Source: Auriscalpium vulgare (Eukaryota > Basidiomycota > Agaricomycetes > Russulales > Auriscalpiaceae). From it: a stretch of 64,000 bases of DNA. The position numbers were made by a program, and so were the translations under genes. The stretch covers positions 2,914,001-2,978,000 of the forward strand of contig JAHBBC010000002.1 in the NCBI GenBank assembly GCA_019915015.1. The letters run 5' to 3'. Below, in pieces: positions 21,408-32,087 of this stretch. The notes beneath the pieces are model-generated. The model saw nothing but the letters and a program-made list of their open reading frames with translations. It was not told the origin of the DNA and made no database searches. Each line of letters starts with the position of its first letter. Positions within the stretch are counted from its first letter, which is position 1.

Positions 21408-21741
21408 TTGAGCTCAAAAGCGATGACGTCATTTCGGCTTTTAAATGCACTTTAATACCCGGAATGATGTCATCGTCTCTTCCTACCGACTGTGCACTGT
21501 TCGATGTTCAATCCTGGCAACATAATCACTGTGCGCGTTGTATGGTCTGAGTAAGTTTCATAGGCAACAATACATGTGTAGTGTACAGTGTATCATCCCG
21601 TGAGGCCGGTGAGGGAGCTGAAAGCACGAGTGAACAAAGCGTGGGACTGAATTTCCAAAAAAGGCGACACAGACTGTCGTTGCATGGGTCAAAAAAATGC
21701 TGGATGTAGATGACATAAGCAACGATTCAAAGGAATCGTAA
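21408..21741 (+). repeat. Dispersed repeat R2, copy 1
   Basis: About 335 bp shared with 43222-43564 in the same orientation: ttgagctcaaaagcgatgac, a TGACGTCA hairpin (21421-21437 with 21459-21475), taggcaacaata, ctgaaagc.cgagtg, and the nearly identical tail from ccaaaaaaggcgacacagac to the small hairpin acgattc...gaatcgt. No protein is encoded. Probably a non-autonomous mobile element. Confidence 0.7.
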
Positions 21742-21787
21742 CTTGCTCAGCAACATTGTGCATTGCTCCGTGAAACATGGACTCAAC

Positions 21788-21860
21788 CATGCCCCAATTA
21801 ATACCTGGCCGGCCTCACTCGCATGCTTGCACAGGCCGCCAGGTATTGATCAGGGGCATG
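21788..21860. repeat. 28-bp imperfect inverted repeat
   Basis: catgccccaattaatacctg... (21788-21815) pairs with ...caggtattgatcaggggcatg (21833-21860) across a 17-nt loop. It is followed at once by a pol III B-box-like run (agttcaatttc, 21867-21877). Confidence 0.6.
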
Positions 21861-22040
21861 GTCTGCAGTTCAATTTCTGATAGAAACACTTATATGTACT
21901 TCACTCCGCATAGTACTTTGGCTAGAGCTCAGACATGACATGATTTCTGGATGCACGAATGGGGAGGTGACAGACTTAGATGCTTTGAAAAGCCTAGAGG
22001 AATAGTCTATAACATATGTATTGATGTATATATTGTCAAT

Positions 22041-22113
22041 GGCTCTGTAGTCTAGTGGTATCTGCACTGTATAGTCTTCAAAACTTGGAGGTTTGCAGTT
22101 CAATTCCTGTTAT
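22041..22113 (+). repeat. tRNA-like SINE head / tRNA pseudogene
   Basis: Contains an exact A-box (TAGTCTAGTGG, 22048-22058; consensus TRGYNNARNGG) and a near-consensus B-box (AGTTCAATTCC, 22096-22106) at tRNA-like spacing. The 5' run ggctctg has no complementary 3' acceptor strand, so it is not a working tRNA. A SINE derived from a tRNA (the A-box looks Glu/Asp-like) is the best reading. The low-GC surroundings and other repeats support a mobile origin. Confidence 0.55.
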
Positions 22114-23334
22114 AAACAGTTTTGAAAAGATTGGTAATCGAGTCCGGGTAGTACAGTAGCCGGAGTAGAGAGGAATGACGTAGTTTCCGAGTGCACTTGT
22201 GCTGTGCATCCGAGACTGACGTCATGGGATCAAGCGTGGGAATTATTTACCGGAAATGGCAATTATGGAGCATTTTCTTCTGACTTCAGAGCCACTGAAA
22301 TTATGTGCATATCTATTCTAGTTAGCTTAAAAAATGCGAAATACTGTCTGAAACGGGAGTCTTTTGAAGTGCGAAGAGGGGGAATTGTGTTTGCTAGGGA
22401 AATTGGACCGTGTGAACAAATAGCTATATATGGGGGGGAAGATGAAAGTTGCATGGGGGTCCAAAAACCGCGACTGGTGCTTACATAAGAAACGATTCAA
22501 GGGAATCGTAACCATGCTCCGCGAAGTATGTCGTGAACGAGGCGTGGTGTTTGAGGTGTTTGAAGATGCCTCTAAAGTTTGGGTGCGTCTACCAATCAAC
22601 GTCGATGTGACGCGATGTTGACTTTTGGATCCCAGCGCCCGCAAAACGTTGACTGGATTTGACGTAGGCCTTTTGACACTCCTGGTCAACGAGTAGCTGA
22701 TGTTTGTGCGTAGAGGAGTCTGTCGAGTGGGACTCGGTGCTGCCGGACCGATACATGAGAATCCGAGATGCGGCGGCAACATTGCAGTCCGGAGAAGCCA
22801 AACATGCTCCTTTTCAGTTGCAACAAAGCAGTATGAACTTGTCCGACGTGCTTGCGTGGATTGCATGGTCAATTCCGTTCCAAACTAGCCTATTTTTGCG
22901 AGCGTCGAGAGTCGCGTCCGGCACCCGCGCGACTCCAATCGTTGCTTCCTCCGACTCGTCTTCCACGCGATTTCTCTGAGGCCAATCACTTGCTTCATGA
23001 CTCGTCTGCCTCAACTCACACCCTTCGTATGCACGTTCACAGGCTCTCCAAGCACGAACATTCACAACGCCGGCGCGTCTGCGCACGCAGGTGGTTGCCC
23101 GTGTGCAGTATCGTGGGCGCGAGGGCGAAGAGCGGTGTGGGGTAACCGGGGAATTGTGCGTATACGTGGCCTCCTTCCGGGTACATTTCTCTTCTGTACG
23201 TACCATGCACAGTTCACTCGTTCTTCACGTTGGGCATTGAGGCCATCATGACAATTCTCGAATATTCTTCTGTATGGAACGACGTATCTCATCATGATGA
23301 ATAGTCAAACAAAGCACTCGAAAACTATGTTTGC

Positions 23335-24844
23335 TCAGGGCTGCGCCTCCCAGCTCCACCGAATCACCAGCCCCGGCACCGCCTCCTGCAATGCGCGCAC
23401 ACAATCCTCATCCTTGTTGTACCCCACCACCTCCAGCTCCTGCAGCACATTCCCGGCGCGCGCCCGCGCGGCGAGGCACCGCGGCAACTTGTCCACGAGG
23501 ATCGTTTTGGCCAAAGGGTGCGATCGGATATTGACAACAAGCACGGAGAGCGCATGAAGTACGCTGGGGGATGTGGCGCGGCGCAGAACTGGGGCACTGC
23601 GCTGCCTTGAACCGTGACGCGGCGCAGCCTAGGCGCGCTCCCGAGGGCGTTCAGCCACGCTGCGTCGGACGCGTCCGGCACATCGCCGCCGACAGCAAGC
23701 GCCTCGAGGTGCGTCGACGCAAGGGACCTGAGTACGGCCGGAACGTGCTTCCAACCGATGAACCGGACCGCCAGAGAGGGTGCGCCGTCCGCCGTATCTT
23801 CACGCCACGCGCCCACTTCTACACCGCGCGGCCCGACGCGTCTCCGGTCGCCGGCAGTCAGCTTTACATCGACACGCGGAATGGCGGCGGTGCGGTCGCC
23901 GATGCGCGCATTCATCTTGGGGAAGACCGTCGAAAGCCCGGGCGCAGGGATATACTCCATATGCATAGCGAAGTGGATGCGGACGCCGGCGGGGAGTCCG
24001 AGGCAATAGAGGACGAGCAACGCAGCCTTGACGTATACGTTGCGCAAGGAGAGGTGTTGCAGGGCCGGCAGCTGCGTAACCGGCACCTCGTTAACGTCCT
24101 GCGGAGTCAGACTCAGCTTGAGCTGCTCCAGCCCAGGCATTCCGCCCAGCGCAGCAAACATGGATGCGAGCATTGTGCCGGGCACTTTCGGATGGTTTAC
24201 CGTAATATCGACCGAGACGAGCTGCTGCAGTAGCAGCGGCGTCCATGAGAGCACTCCGGATGATGCCACCGACAGGTGCCGCAGCTCCGGCAGGCCTACT
24301 GCGCCGCCGAACAAGCCTTCCGGGAGCAAAGGAACCTCGGATATGGAGTGGATGCTGAGGTCGAGTGGATGCTGAGGTCGAGGGTGTGGAGCCTGAGGAC
24401 CGGTGCAGGCGTGCAGAGTTCCTGTATGTGATGAGAGTAGGCGCGCAGGCCCATGATGGCACACATCCGCGCGAGATTTGCGCCGATGAACGGGGTATTT
24501 GTGGGAGAGCCCGACCGGTAGGAGACGCGCTCGTCGGAACAAGTCACAGTAAGCGGCACATTTTGGGCGCGGGTGACAAAGGTCGCGGCCCAGCGGTCAC
24601 CCAGCAGCGATGGGAGCACGATGTTGGAGGCCCAGAGCAGGGGCTGATTGAGGGCGATGTTCCGCCATCGCTGGCAGACGTGGGTGACCTTCAGCCATCC
24701 AAGGTCCACCTTGTTTTCTTTTAGTGAAACCTTTATCCAAGGTCGAGCGATTGAGGAGAGGAGCGAGAAGACGTGGGTGAGGATTTCGGGCGGTAAGCGG
24801 GCAACGGGGATATTGACGGTAGACTCTGCATCTGCCCAGAGCAT
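23335..24844 (-). pseudogene. F-box protein gene with two frameshifts
   Basis: ATG 24844 (MLWADAESTVNIPVARLPPE) opens an F-box (PPEILTHVFSLLSSI; LKVTHVCQRWRNIALNQPLL). Near 24353-24386 a 17-bp unit (gtggatgctgaggtcga) is present twice in tandem. Similarity to the family continues in another frame from there (LLPEGLFGGAVGLPELRHLS) to about 23590. There a small deletion shifts it again, and the tail is read in a third frame (LPRCLAARARAGNVLQELEV, stop 23335). Otherwise it is a full-length relative of 2360-3928. A leader intron starts gtgagtactcc (about 24903). The KDZ element is inserted only about 230 bp upstream of its ATG, which may have removed its promoter. Confidence 0.8.
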
Positions 24845-25071
24845 CTGAGTCTGTGTAAGGACCTGATGAGCCCGAATATGAAAACGAGCAAGCGGAGTAC
24901 TCACAGGGAGATGTGCTGGGTAGTTGCTGGCGTTATGGTGTCAGAGTCGTGGGTAGGTGAACGACGTGAGAGCAGGGATATTGAGTGAAAGTTGGTCGCT
25001 GCTGCTGCCAGAGAGAGCTAGTAGCTGGAGGATTGCAGACAGTTGGTGCTGGGAGTTCGCGAAGATGAGCG

Positions 25072-25140
25072 AGCCCTGTCTGTTGTTAAGGTAACTTTCG
25101 GCCTACTAGAGTAGCAAATAGAAAGTACCAATACTAGCTG
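25072..25140 (+). repeat. Left terminal inverted repeat of the KDZ element
   Basis: Matches the reverse complement of 38356-38424: ..ctgtc, gttaaggtaactttcgg, ctactagagtagcaaatag and aaagtaccaatactagctga align with ctctgtc, gttagtaaagtagtacttt, ctagtagagtagcaaattc and aaagtaataatactagctga. Identity is imperfect, which suggests age or a tolerance for end variation. Confidence 0.8.
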
Positions 25141-25578
25141 AATAGAAAATTTTACCAAGTCCCTGCAATTGAGGCTACTTTGGCTGGGCTATATAGGTGG
25201 CACAGTAATTACTTCTCCCTAATTTCCAGGTCTCAGGCCCTGGGATGAATACTGTAGTGAATACTTCGGTAGGTTTATCAGCACCCCAATGTGCGGACGT
25301 AGTATTCACTTTTGACTGAGCGTGCATAGTGTTTACTTCCAGTCGGTTGTCCGGACGCAGAGCGCATAGTATTCACTTTTGCTCACTGTCAGCCCCCAGC
25401 ACGTACTGTGTTTACTGTCAGTATTCACTGCGGGTGCACAGTATTCACTCCGGGCGCCGGTTGCGGTATCCACTCCGCGCGGACAGTATTCACTACGGGC
25501 GTGGAGTATTTACTCCGGACGCGCAAAATCCACTCCGGGACCTGGTGCGTAGTATTCACTCCAGGCGCGCAGTATTTA

Positions 25579-25949
25579 CTGTACCATTTCGGAGACATGC
25601 TCGGGTCACAGGTCACAGGGGCCCGCGAGCAGAGCATATTTCGCACTTGGTCACAGGTCACAGTAAGTTGCGAGCATGTGCACGTACTTGGCGCCAGTTG
25701 CACGAATGTCCAGTTGACGGTTAGGCGCTGGGGTACAATTCTCGTGATCTCGACTGTCGAGATCACAAGAATTGTACCCCAGCGCTTACTAGTGCACTGC
25801 CACCCCGCCGGAAGTTGACATCATGTGATCGAGCATATTTTTTGCTCGGTCACAGGTCCCGCGGTCCCGCGAGCACTTCCAGCCGAACGAGCATATGGAA
25901 TTTATGGTCACAGGCTGACCCCCGCGAGCCTATCTCCGAAATGGTACAG
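25579..25949. mobile_element. Nested Tc1/mariner-type MITE
   Basis: A 17-bp perfect inverted repeat CTGTACCATTTCGGAGA marks both ends (25579-25595, 25933-25949). It is flanked by TA on both sides (25577-25578, 25950-25951). Excising it restores an array unit (gtatt-TA-ctccgg). A TA target duplication fits the Tc1/mariner superfamily. Inside are repeats of ggtcacaggtcacag and a strong 30-bp palindrome. No transposase is encoded. Confidence 0.85.
25725..25785. repeat. 30-bp palindrome within the MITE
   Basis: gcgctggggtacaattctcg... (25725-25754) pairs with its complement (25756-25785) around one base with a single mismatch. Its 'gtaca' core resembles the MITE ends. Confidence 0.8.
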
Positions 25950-27169
25950 TACTCCGGACGCGCAAAGTTCACTCCAGGAACTAGGGTGTAGTATTTACTC
26001 CGGGCGCGCAGTATTTACTCCGGGCGCGCAAAATTCACTCCGGGACCAGGTGTGTAGTATTCACTCCGGGCGTGCAGTATTTACTTGGGACGCGCAAAAT
26101 TCACTCCGGGTAACTGGGGTATAGTATTTACTCCGGGCACGCAGTATTTACTCCAGGCGCGCAAAATTCACTCCAGGACCTGGTGCGTAGTATTCACTCC
26201 AGGCGCACAGTATTTACTCCGGACGCACAAAGTTCACTAGCCGGGAACTGGGGTGTAGTATTTACTCCGGGCACGCAGTATTTACTCCGGGCGCGCAAAA
26301 TTCACTCCGGGACCTGGTGCGTAGTATTCACTCTAGGCGCACAGTATTTACTCCGGACGCGTAAAGTTCACTCCGGGAACTGACGTGTAGTATTTACTCC
26401 GGGCGCACAGTATTTACTCCGGGCGCGCAAAATTCACTCCGGGACCAGGTGCGTAGTATTCACTCCGGACGTGCAGTATTTACTCCGGGCGTGCAGTATT
26501 CACTCCGGGACCAGGTGCGTAGTATTCACTCCGGGCATGCAGTATTTACTCCGGGCGTGCAGTATTCGCTCGGGACTGGCAAAATTCACTCGCGGACCTG
26601 GTGCGTAGTATCTACTCCAGGCGCGCAGTATTTACTCCGGGCATGCACGTATTCACTCCGGGCGCGCAAAATTCACCCCGGGACCTGGTGTGCAGTATTC
26701 ACTCCGGGTGTGCAATATTTACTTCGGGCGCATTATTCACTCCTGACCCGTAGTTTTTACTCCGGGCATTTACTCTCACCTCACGGGCCCTGCACACATG
26801 GTATTTACTTTCAGTCCTTGTTTATACCCGGAACGGCAAGTGTAGTGTTTGATTTAATTTCGCTCATTTATCCTCACTGGATACTGCACGGATAGTGTTT
26901 AATTTCAGTCGAGTGCATGCATAGTATTTATGTTTACTCCGAGTCGGTTATCCAGGTCCTTTATTCACGCGTGTATAGTATTCACTTCCACTCACTTGTT
27001 GAGCTCGTTTGAATAATTAGCAGAGTCGCGGTACTATTTACTTGCATCACTCAGTGAAGACTACCAAGTCGACTTGCATGTCGCGCACAGATAAGAGCAC
27101 ACATTCAATTTGTCATTCGCACGAGGGACTGCCGATAGGCTTACGATCAAGAAACAATGTACTACGTGA

Positions 27170-27420
27170 TATACGAGGTGGGCGCGTTCAGTGCCAAAGG
27201 GGATGAAAAGAAACTCGGCGTGTTGAGCGCCAAAGAAAATCCTGGAAGGCAGCGCGTTGAGCGCCGAAGTAGATGTATGGATGCGGCGCGTTGAGCACCA
27301 ACGGAAGGCGGCGCGTTGAGTACCAAAGGGAAGAATAAAATACTAATCAAACCTCAAGGTGTGTTGAAACACCGTCCATGTGTTGAACACCGCGCGCAAT
27401 GAAGGCCGCTGGGAAAATCT
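27170..27420. repeat. Short hairpin-motif array
   Basis: At least six spaced copies of a quasi-palindrome around ggcgcgttgagcgcc (variants gcgcgttcagtgcc, ggcgtgttgagcgcc, ggcgcgttgagcacc, tgtgttgaacacc) at intervals of roughly 20-45 bp, just downstream of the 803-aa gene stop at 27524. Each copy could form a small stem. Possibly a transcription end region or another protein-binding array. Confidence 0.55.
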
Positions 27421-27523
27421 TGAAAAATGCAGGGTCGTGTTACTCGTGCGCCGACTCGGACTGGAGGCGTGTGTTGAGCCGCTCCTGAGAATAGACGACG
27501 TGATCAGCGACGCTTCCGAGTCG

Positions 27524-30258
27524 TTATTTTGCTCCTACATCGACATGAGAAACGGGACGAGAATGCAGAATGTGCCTAACGTACCTCTTATTTGCCGGCT
27601 GGCCAGTCAGAGAGCTGCCCGCGGACCGCTTCTTGCCTGTGCGATTCTCGTTGTCTGCGTCATCTTCAGCCATCATGGCTTGCATGGTCGACGATTGGCC
27701 CATATTCTCCGCAACCCATGACACATCCTCGAAGGCTGACTCCCACTCGCGGCGCTGTTTCGCCGTCTCCGCCACGCCGTACCACCAGCTGAGCGTGACG
27801 AGCACAATCGCAAACCCATTACGGCCGCCTTTCATGCAGCCTGACCACTCCTCCGACGGGCAAGCCTTTCTAACCAACGGCCACTTGGAGCCGCGCCAAT
27901 CAGGTTGGAGCCCTATCCACCATGTACGCCAGCTGGCAGCGAAGACCTTCACATCGTCGATGGCGGGGGACTTTGAGTAGTCGCGACGTGACAACCAACG
28001 AGAGAGTTGCTCGGGGCGACCGGTGGTCGCCAGCTGGAATCGCTTACCCTAAGAGAATGTGACAGCGTCAGTATCTGATTGAAAAGATGTGAATGGAACG
28101 CACCTGGCCAGACGGAAATCCCATCTTCTCCTCCATCGCGACCCATTGACCGACTAAAGCCGCCCACTCATCGCCCTCAATCGCCTTCTCGAGATAGCCG
28201 TGGTCCTTGATCAGCCAGTCTGGCCACTGTGCAACGTCTTTGTTTGTATTGCGCTCGCTGCTGGTCTCTTTGCTCGCGTCTTCATCCATCGAAATGTTTG
28301 ATTTGTTGCCCAGCATCACAGAGTCTTGCGTTGTGGTGGGATGCGGAGAAGGGGCTGCGTCGTTGACGATCACGTTCTCAGCGACGGCTGACGGGAGGCC
28401 TGCGCCAGTGTCGACAACGACGGTGGAAAGGTCAGGGCTGGGAAGTGACGTCTTGTTCTCAGGCGCTGACGACGTTGGTGCTGCCGTTACAGGGGGTGAC
28501 GAATCGATGGACGACGGTGAGGACGGGGCATGCTGGGGTGGAGAGCTTGATGTCGACGACAAGGTGGCGGATGCTGTCGCCTGCGAAGGCGCAGTCGTGG
28601 GCGCTACGCCGGATGAAGGAGGGAGGACTTCCGCGCTTGCGGATTGCCTGTCTTGTTCATCGCCGTCGTCGACAGGCGACTCGACCTCAGCGGCCTCAGC
28701 CCTGCTCAAACGTCGTCAACGCTCTGCCCCATATCAACAGTGAAGGTACTCACAGATTTCCAGGTTCCTTGGCCTTGATCCTCTCGGAGTGCCGCGGTGG
28801 GCCGGTTGCCAGCGCAGCCAGCTTCTCGCGCTCGATAGCTCTTGCCGCCGCCTTCTTCTCATCGGCCGTCTTTGGCTTGTCGCTTGGCTCGAAACCGGCG
28901 TCTCTCATCAACTGCGCATTCCTCGCGATAGCGTCAAGACGGAGTTGCATGTATGCGTCCACGTTGTCGCGGATGACGGGAGCTGGCGCAGGTTCGTCAT
29001 CTGATTGATCGGCCTCGAAGTCTTCAATAACAAGCTCCTCTTCCGAGGTATTCTCTTCAACCGTCGCAGCGCTCTTGTTCTGAGGCCCTCGCTTCTTCCT
29101 GGACGATTTGGGCACCGACGGCGGCGGGGTCTCCGCGCCTACAACGGCGGCCGGCGCGTCGGCGGCCGGCGAGTCGGCGGCAGTCGACGCCTGTGATGTG
29201 TCGGTGGCGGTCGTCGGGTCTGAGGGCAACGTAGATGATGCGTTGTCGCTCGCAGTAGTGGCTGATTCAGAGGTAAGTACATATATCGTCACACGCGGGA
29301 TGGACTCGACTTACTGTATACCATGCGCAGATATTTGCGGTACGGCTGCTCCACCTTATCCTTGAACTCTGGGTACATCGTCGCGAAGTTCCGACCGTCA
29401 TCAAGCCGTGTATGAACGCTGAAAAACGATGGTGAGTACAATAGGAATTTCCGAATGGACTTGCCACTTACGCGAAGGAAACAATCTTGCCGTCGCCGTT
29501 GGGTGAGGGACCTCCAAAAAGCATTGTGCATGACCAGTTCGTCAGCTCCTTGATCTGGCTGACGGCCAACGCCGCCGTATCAGGCAGCATCTCAGCATTC
29601 CTAAGGACCAAGGTGAGTATTTGCTTCCCGCCGCGAAACAAGCGCGTGCTTACGCATCCCACGCCGCCTGGCTCAACTCGGCGTCGTCGCTGCCCTCTTC
29701 TCCATCGCGCACCACCTTGACTGCGGCGCGTACTTCCTCTGATTCTTTCTCCAACAGCTCGCGACACGTCTTGTTCCGAAAGACGAGCTCGGGCATCGGC
29801 TCGGTGTCCTCGGGCAGACCGGCCAAGTACTTGGCCCACGCGGCTTCAACGAGCGCCTTCAGCTTGGACTTCCAGAAGTACTGCTGATATATCTGGTGCT
29901 CGGGCTTCTTGCGAGGTGGCCGCGCGGACAAGCTGAGGACACCGCCACGTCGGCGAGAAGTGCCACGCACGCTGTCGCGTGAATGGTTGTTAAACCACTG
30001 GCGAAGGCGCTGTAAAAATATCGGTGAGCTCCACTTTGTTCATGACAGCGAGATGTCTTTACTGACCGTTCGTATGTCGGGATTGCCTTTGACAGGCGGC
30101 CCCGTATGATTGTCCTCTGTCTCGGGATACTCGAGTAGCCATGCGGAGTACAGAACAGGCCAGTACTCCCTCACGGCGAGTGCTCCCTGCGCCTGAACCT
30201 CCTTATACTGACCGATGCGCTCCTTCAGCCACGCTTGCTGCTCGACGGTAGCCCACAT
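27524..30258 (-). CDS. 803-aa conserved Agaricomycete protein, KDZ cargo
   Basis: Seven exons (30258-30067, 30009-29654, 29600-29472, 29418-29315, 29261-28754, 28701-28104, 28048-27524) join with GT-AG introns of 43-57 nt and no stop; the coding sequence totals 2412 nt. I recognise the pattern of a widespread, multi-copy mushroom family but know no function. It starts MWATVEQQAWLKERI. Then come LRQWFNNHSRDS, YQQYFWKSKLKALVEAAWAK, NKTCRELLEKE and WSCTMLFGGPSPNGDGKIVS. A long low-complexity Ser/Thr/Pro/Ala region lies at about 260-560, and a Trp-rich C-terminal block (WPDWLIKDHGYLEKAIEGDE; WRTWWIGLQPDW) is near 550-690. No membrane segment or catalytic motif seen. Divergent from the gene at 30460. 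Confidence 0.75.
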
Positions 30259-30459
30259 AATGGACGGAGACGCTCGCAAAAGGACGAAGAAGGTCAAGAA
30301 GGGAAGCAAGGCAATGTGGCGGCGCACAAGGGAAGTTTTCACTTCCGACTTTCTCTCCACTGGTCTGATTCCACTCCGCAAGTCCGCCATCACTGGCTGA
30401 GATTCAACCTGCCCATTTCACCAGATCCCCTAGATTTGCGTTCACTTTGGTAGGGTCCC
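30259..30459. promoter_or_regulatory. Short shared upstream region of divergent KDZ cargo genes
   Basis: The two ATGs face away from each other with only about 200 bp between them (300 bp if the second gene starts at 30562). A bidirectional promoter is likely, giving coordinated expression of the two cargo genes. No clear TATA box was seen. Confidence 0.4.
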
Positions 30460-31442
30460 ATGCCGGAGGTAGCCGGACGTGTCTTTATAACGGCGGAAAA
30501 TCAAAGCGCCATCACTCGATCGCTCAACCCTCATCCCTCATCCCTCCGACAGCGACATCCGATGACCGCCTTCACCCCCTCCTCTGATGCGCAGCCGTCC
30601 ACCCCTTGTACGCCGTCCACACACTTCCTCTCTTACATGCTCATATCTTGTGCAGCGGTCCAACGACTCCCCACCTACACTGAGAAGCCCATCCCGGGCA
30701 TTTACACGTACTTCGTGATCCTCGATACCAAGTTTCGCGGTATCTACACCGACTGGTATGTTTTTGGCTATCCCTTCTTATATCTAACACTGACAATGTA
30801 TCGCAGGGCGGTCGTCGGGCCCGCTGTCCGCATCGTCGGTGCCTCCCACCGCAAGGTGACCTCGTTTACAGCGGCCATCGAAGCCCTCGACAAAGCGGAC
30901 CTGGCCATTGCCCTGGTGACAGAGCAAATGGCCTCGGTGTCGGTCAACGACGCCACCCAGACACAGGTCGCATCCCAGGCGCGCGTTAGCACCGGAGCAG
31001 CCGCAGCAGCAAGCGCGTCGTCGACGCCGCCTACTGCCTCAATGGCAACTCCGACGCCGCCGCCGCCACCGCCATCGCCATCGCCCTCACCCCCGCTACC
31101 GACAGGCGAGCTCGTGGCGCTTATCGCCACGAAAAAAGAGATTGGTGAGATCCTCGATTGTGTGCATTGCTCTCTATATGCTGATGTCTACGGCCGTCAG
31201 AGGAATGAATGGCGGAGCATCTTGAAGGGCGCGGCGGCCGCCCACGCAACAGTCACGGTGGTTGGCCCTATCAAGCGCGGTATTTTTGCCAACACGTACG
31301 TCTCTGCTTCTCTGGTAGTGCATCCCTCTGACATCTTTCAAACAGCCCCGCGGCCATAGGCCTTACTGTGGGATACCCGGGTCAGCTAGCGAGGGGTTTC
31401 CGTACGATTGGTGGCGCTCATCTGTGGCTGGAGCAACATTGA
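30460..31442 (+). CDS. KDZ cargo protein with possible RNase H1 N-terminal-like domain
   Basis: Three exons (30460-30755, 30807-31295, 31346-31442) give 293 aa without interruption. An in-frame ATG at 30562 would give 259. Residues about 80-125 read YTYFVILDTKFRGIYTDW, then a splice, then AVVGPAVRIVGASHRK and VTSFTAAIEALDKAD. This resembles the small hybrid-binding N-terminal domain of RNase H1/caulimovirus VI proteins (YYVVxxG..PGIYTDW...G....F.t.eEA). A Ser/Thr/Pro-rich linker follows, then a globular C-terminus (GFRTIGGAHLWLEQH at the end). No RNase H catalytic domain is present. A nucleic-acid-binding role is inferred only. Confidence 0.6.
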
Positions 31443-31542
31443 GGCGTAGATTACGGCCGTCGAAATAAATATGCCTACTTGTGTCTCCATTGAATTGAAA
31501 AATGCTATGAGTCGAATTCTTCTTCTATCTGGTATCCGCACG

Positions 31543-31910
31543 GTGCGAATTGCTATAAGGGTTGTTGAAACGGCGTGAGGCTATGGTGGTGTATCAGCTC
31601 AGAGTGTCTCAACCATCTTCTTCAGCCCGTAGCACCCTCAATATTATTCCCTGTGTGTCCCAATAATATCCAAAGTGATCCATGCACACGCCCGAATCTC
31701 CATAGAACAGCGTCGATCTTATCCGACGTGAACTGCTAGAAGGGTTGTTGAGACGGCGTCAGGCTATGGCGGCGTATGAGCTGTCTCAACCATCTTGCTC
31801 AGCCCGCAGTACCCTCAATAGTCTTCCCTGCGTGTCCCAATAATATTCAAAGTGTTCCCTTCACATGCCCAACTCCATACAATAGCTACGATTTTATCCG
31901 ATTTGAAGCG
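31543..31910 (+). repeat. ~185-bp tandem duplication
   Basis: Two direct copies (31543-31727 and 31728-31910) share gggttgttga.acggcgt.aggctatgg, tgtctcaaccatctt, tcagcccg.agtaccctcaat and gtgtcccaataatat.caaagtg. They fill the space between the 293-aa and 181-aa genes. No coding frame; possible duplicated promoter. Confidence 0.7.
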
Positions 31911-32087
31911 CTCGAGTGATGCTCGTGGATCTGCCGTATGGAGGGTGAGCGCAGTCGCGCGTCCATAGCTTCACTCACGCCCTTCAACCCTTCCTCCCAC
32001 TCTCACCTCGGCCTTGCGTGCCATCCTCTGCAACGCAGTCTGCATCACAAATCATACTCTGGTACCCAATATCTTGTATACCCAGCC

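Larger units (their letters stand above)
20841..23334. other. Repeat-rich region, no supported gene
   Basis: Outside the listed hairpins, R2 copy and SINE head, I see short frames only. A third copy of the R2 end hairpin (cataagaaacgattcaaggg) is at 22485-22513. 22620-23334 has small frames on both strands without domains; it precedes the 3' end of the F-box pseudogene. Confidence 0.5.
25330..27050 (+). repeat. Left subterminal array of the KDZ element
   Basis: Dozens of degenerate units of about 20-26 bp in two flavours: agtatttactccgggcgcgc / agtattcactccgggcgcgc, and aaaattcactccgggaccag. They often alternate in a higher-order block of about 65-85 bp. The same array occurs inverted at 37255-38290. 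Such subterminal repeats commonly act as transposase-binding sites. The array is interrupted by a 371-bp MITE. Frames that read through it (repeats of IHSGRAVFTPGAQ) are a by-product of the repetition. Confidence 0.9.

Noticed and set aside
21716..21741. R2 end hairpin considered as a Helitron 3' end
   Set aside because: It does not end in CTRR, there is no TC start, and no Rep/helicase gene accompanies it.
25329..26895. Long plus-strand frames encoding repeats of IHSGRAVFTPGAQ, and their minus-strand mirror at 37435-38211
   Set aside because: They only read through the 20-bp transposon array; composition and the mirrored copy show they are by-products of the repeat.
25330..27050. CRISPR array
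   Set aside because: Repeats are degenerate, without unique spacers of constant length, and the genome is eukaryotic.
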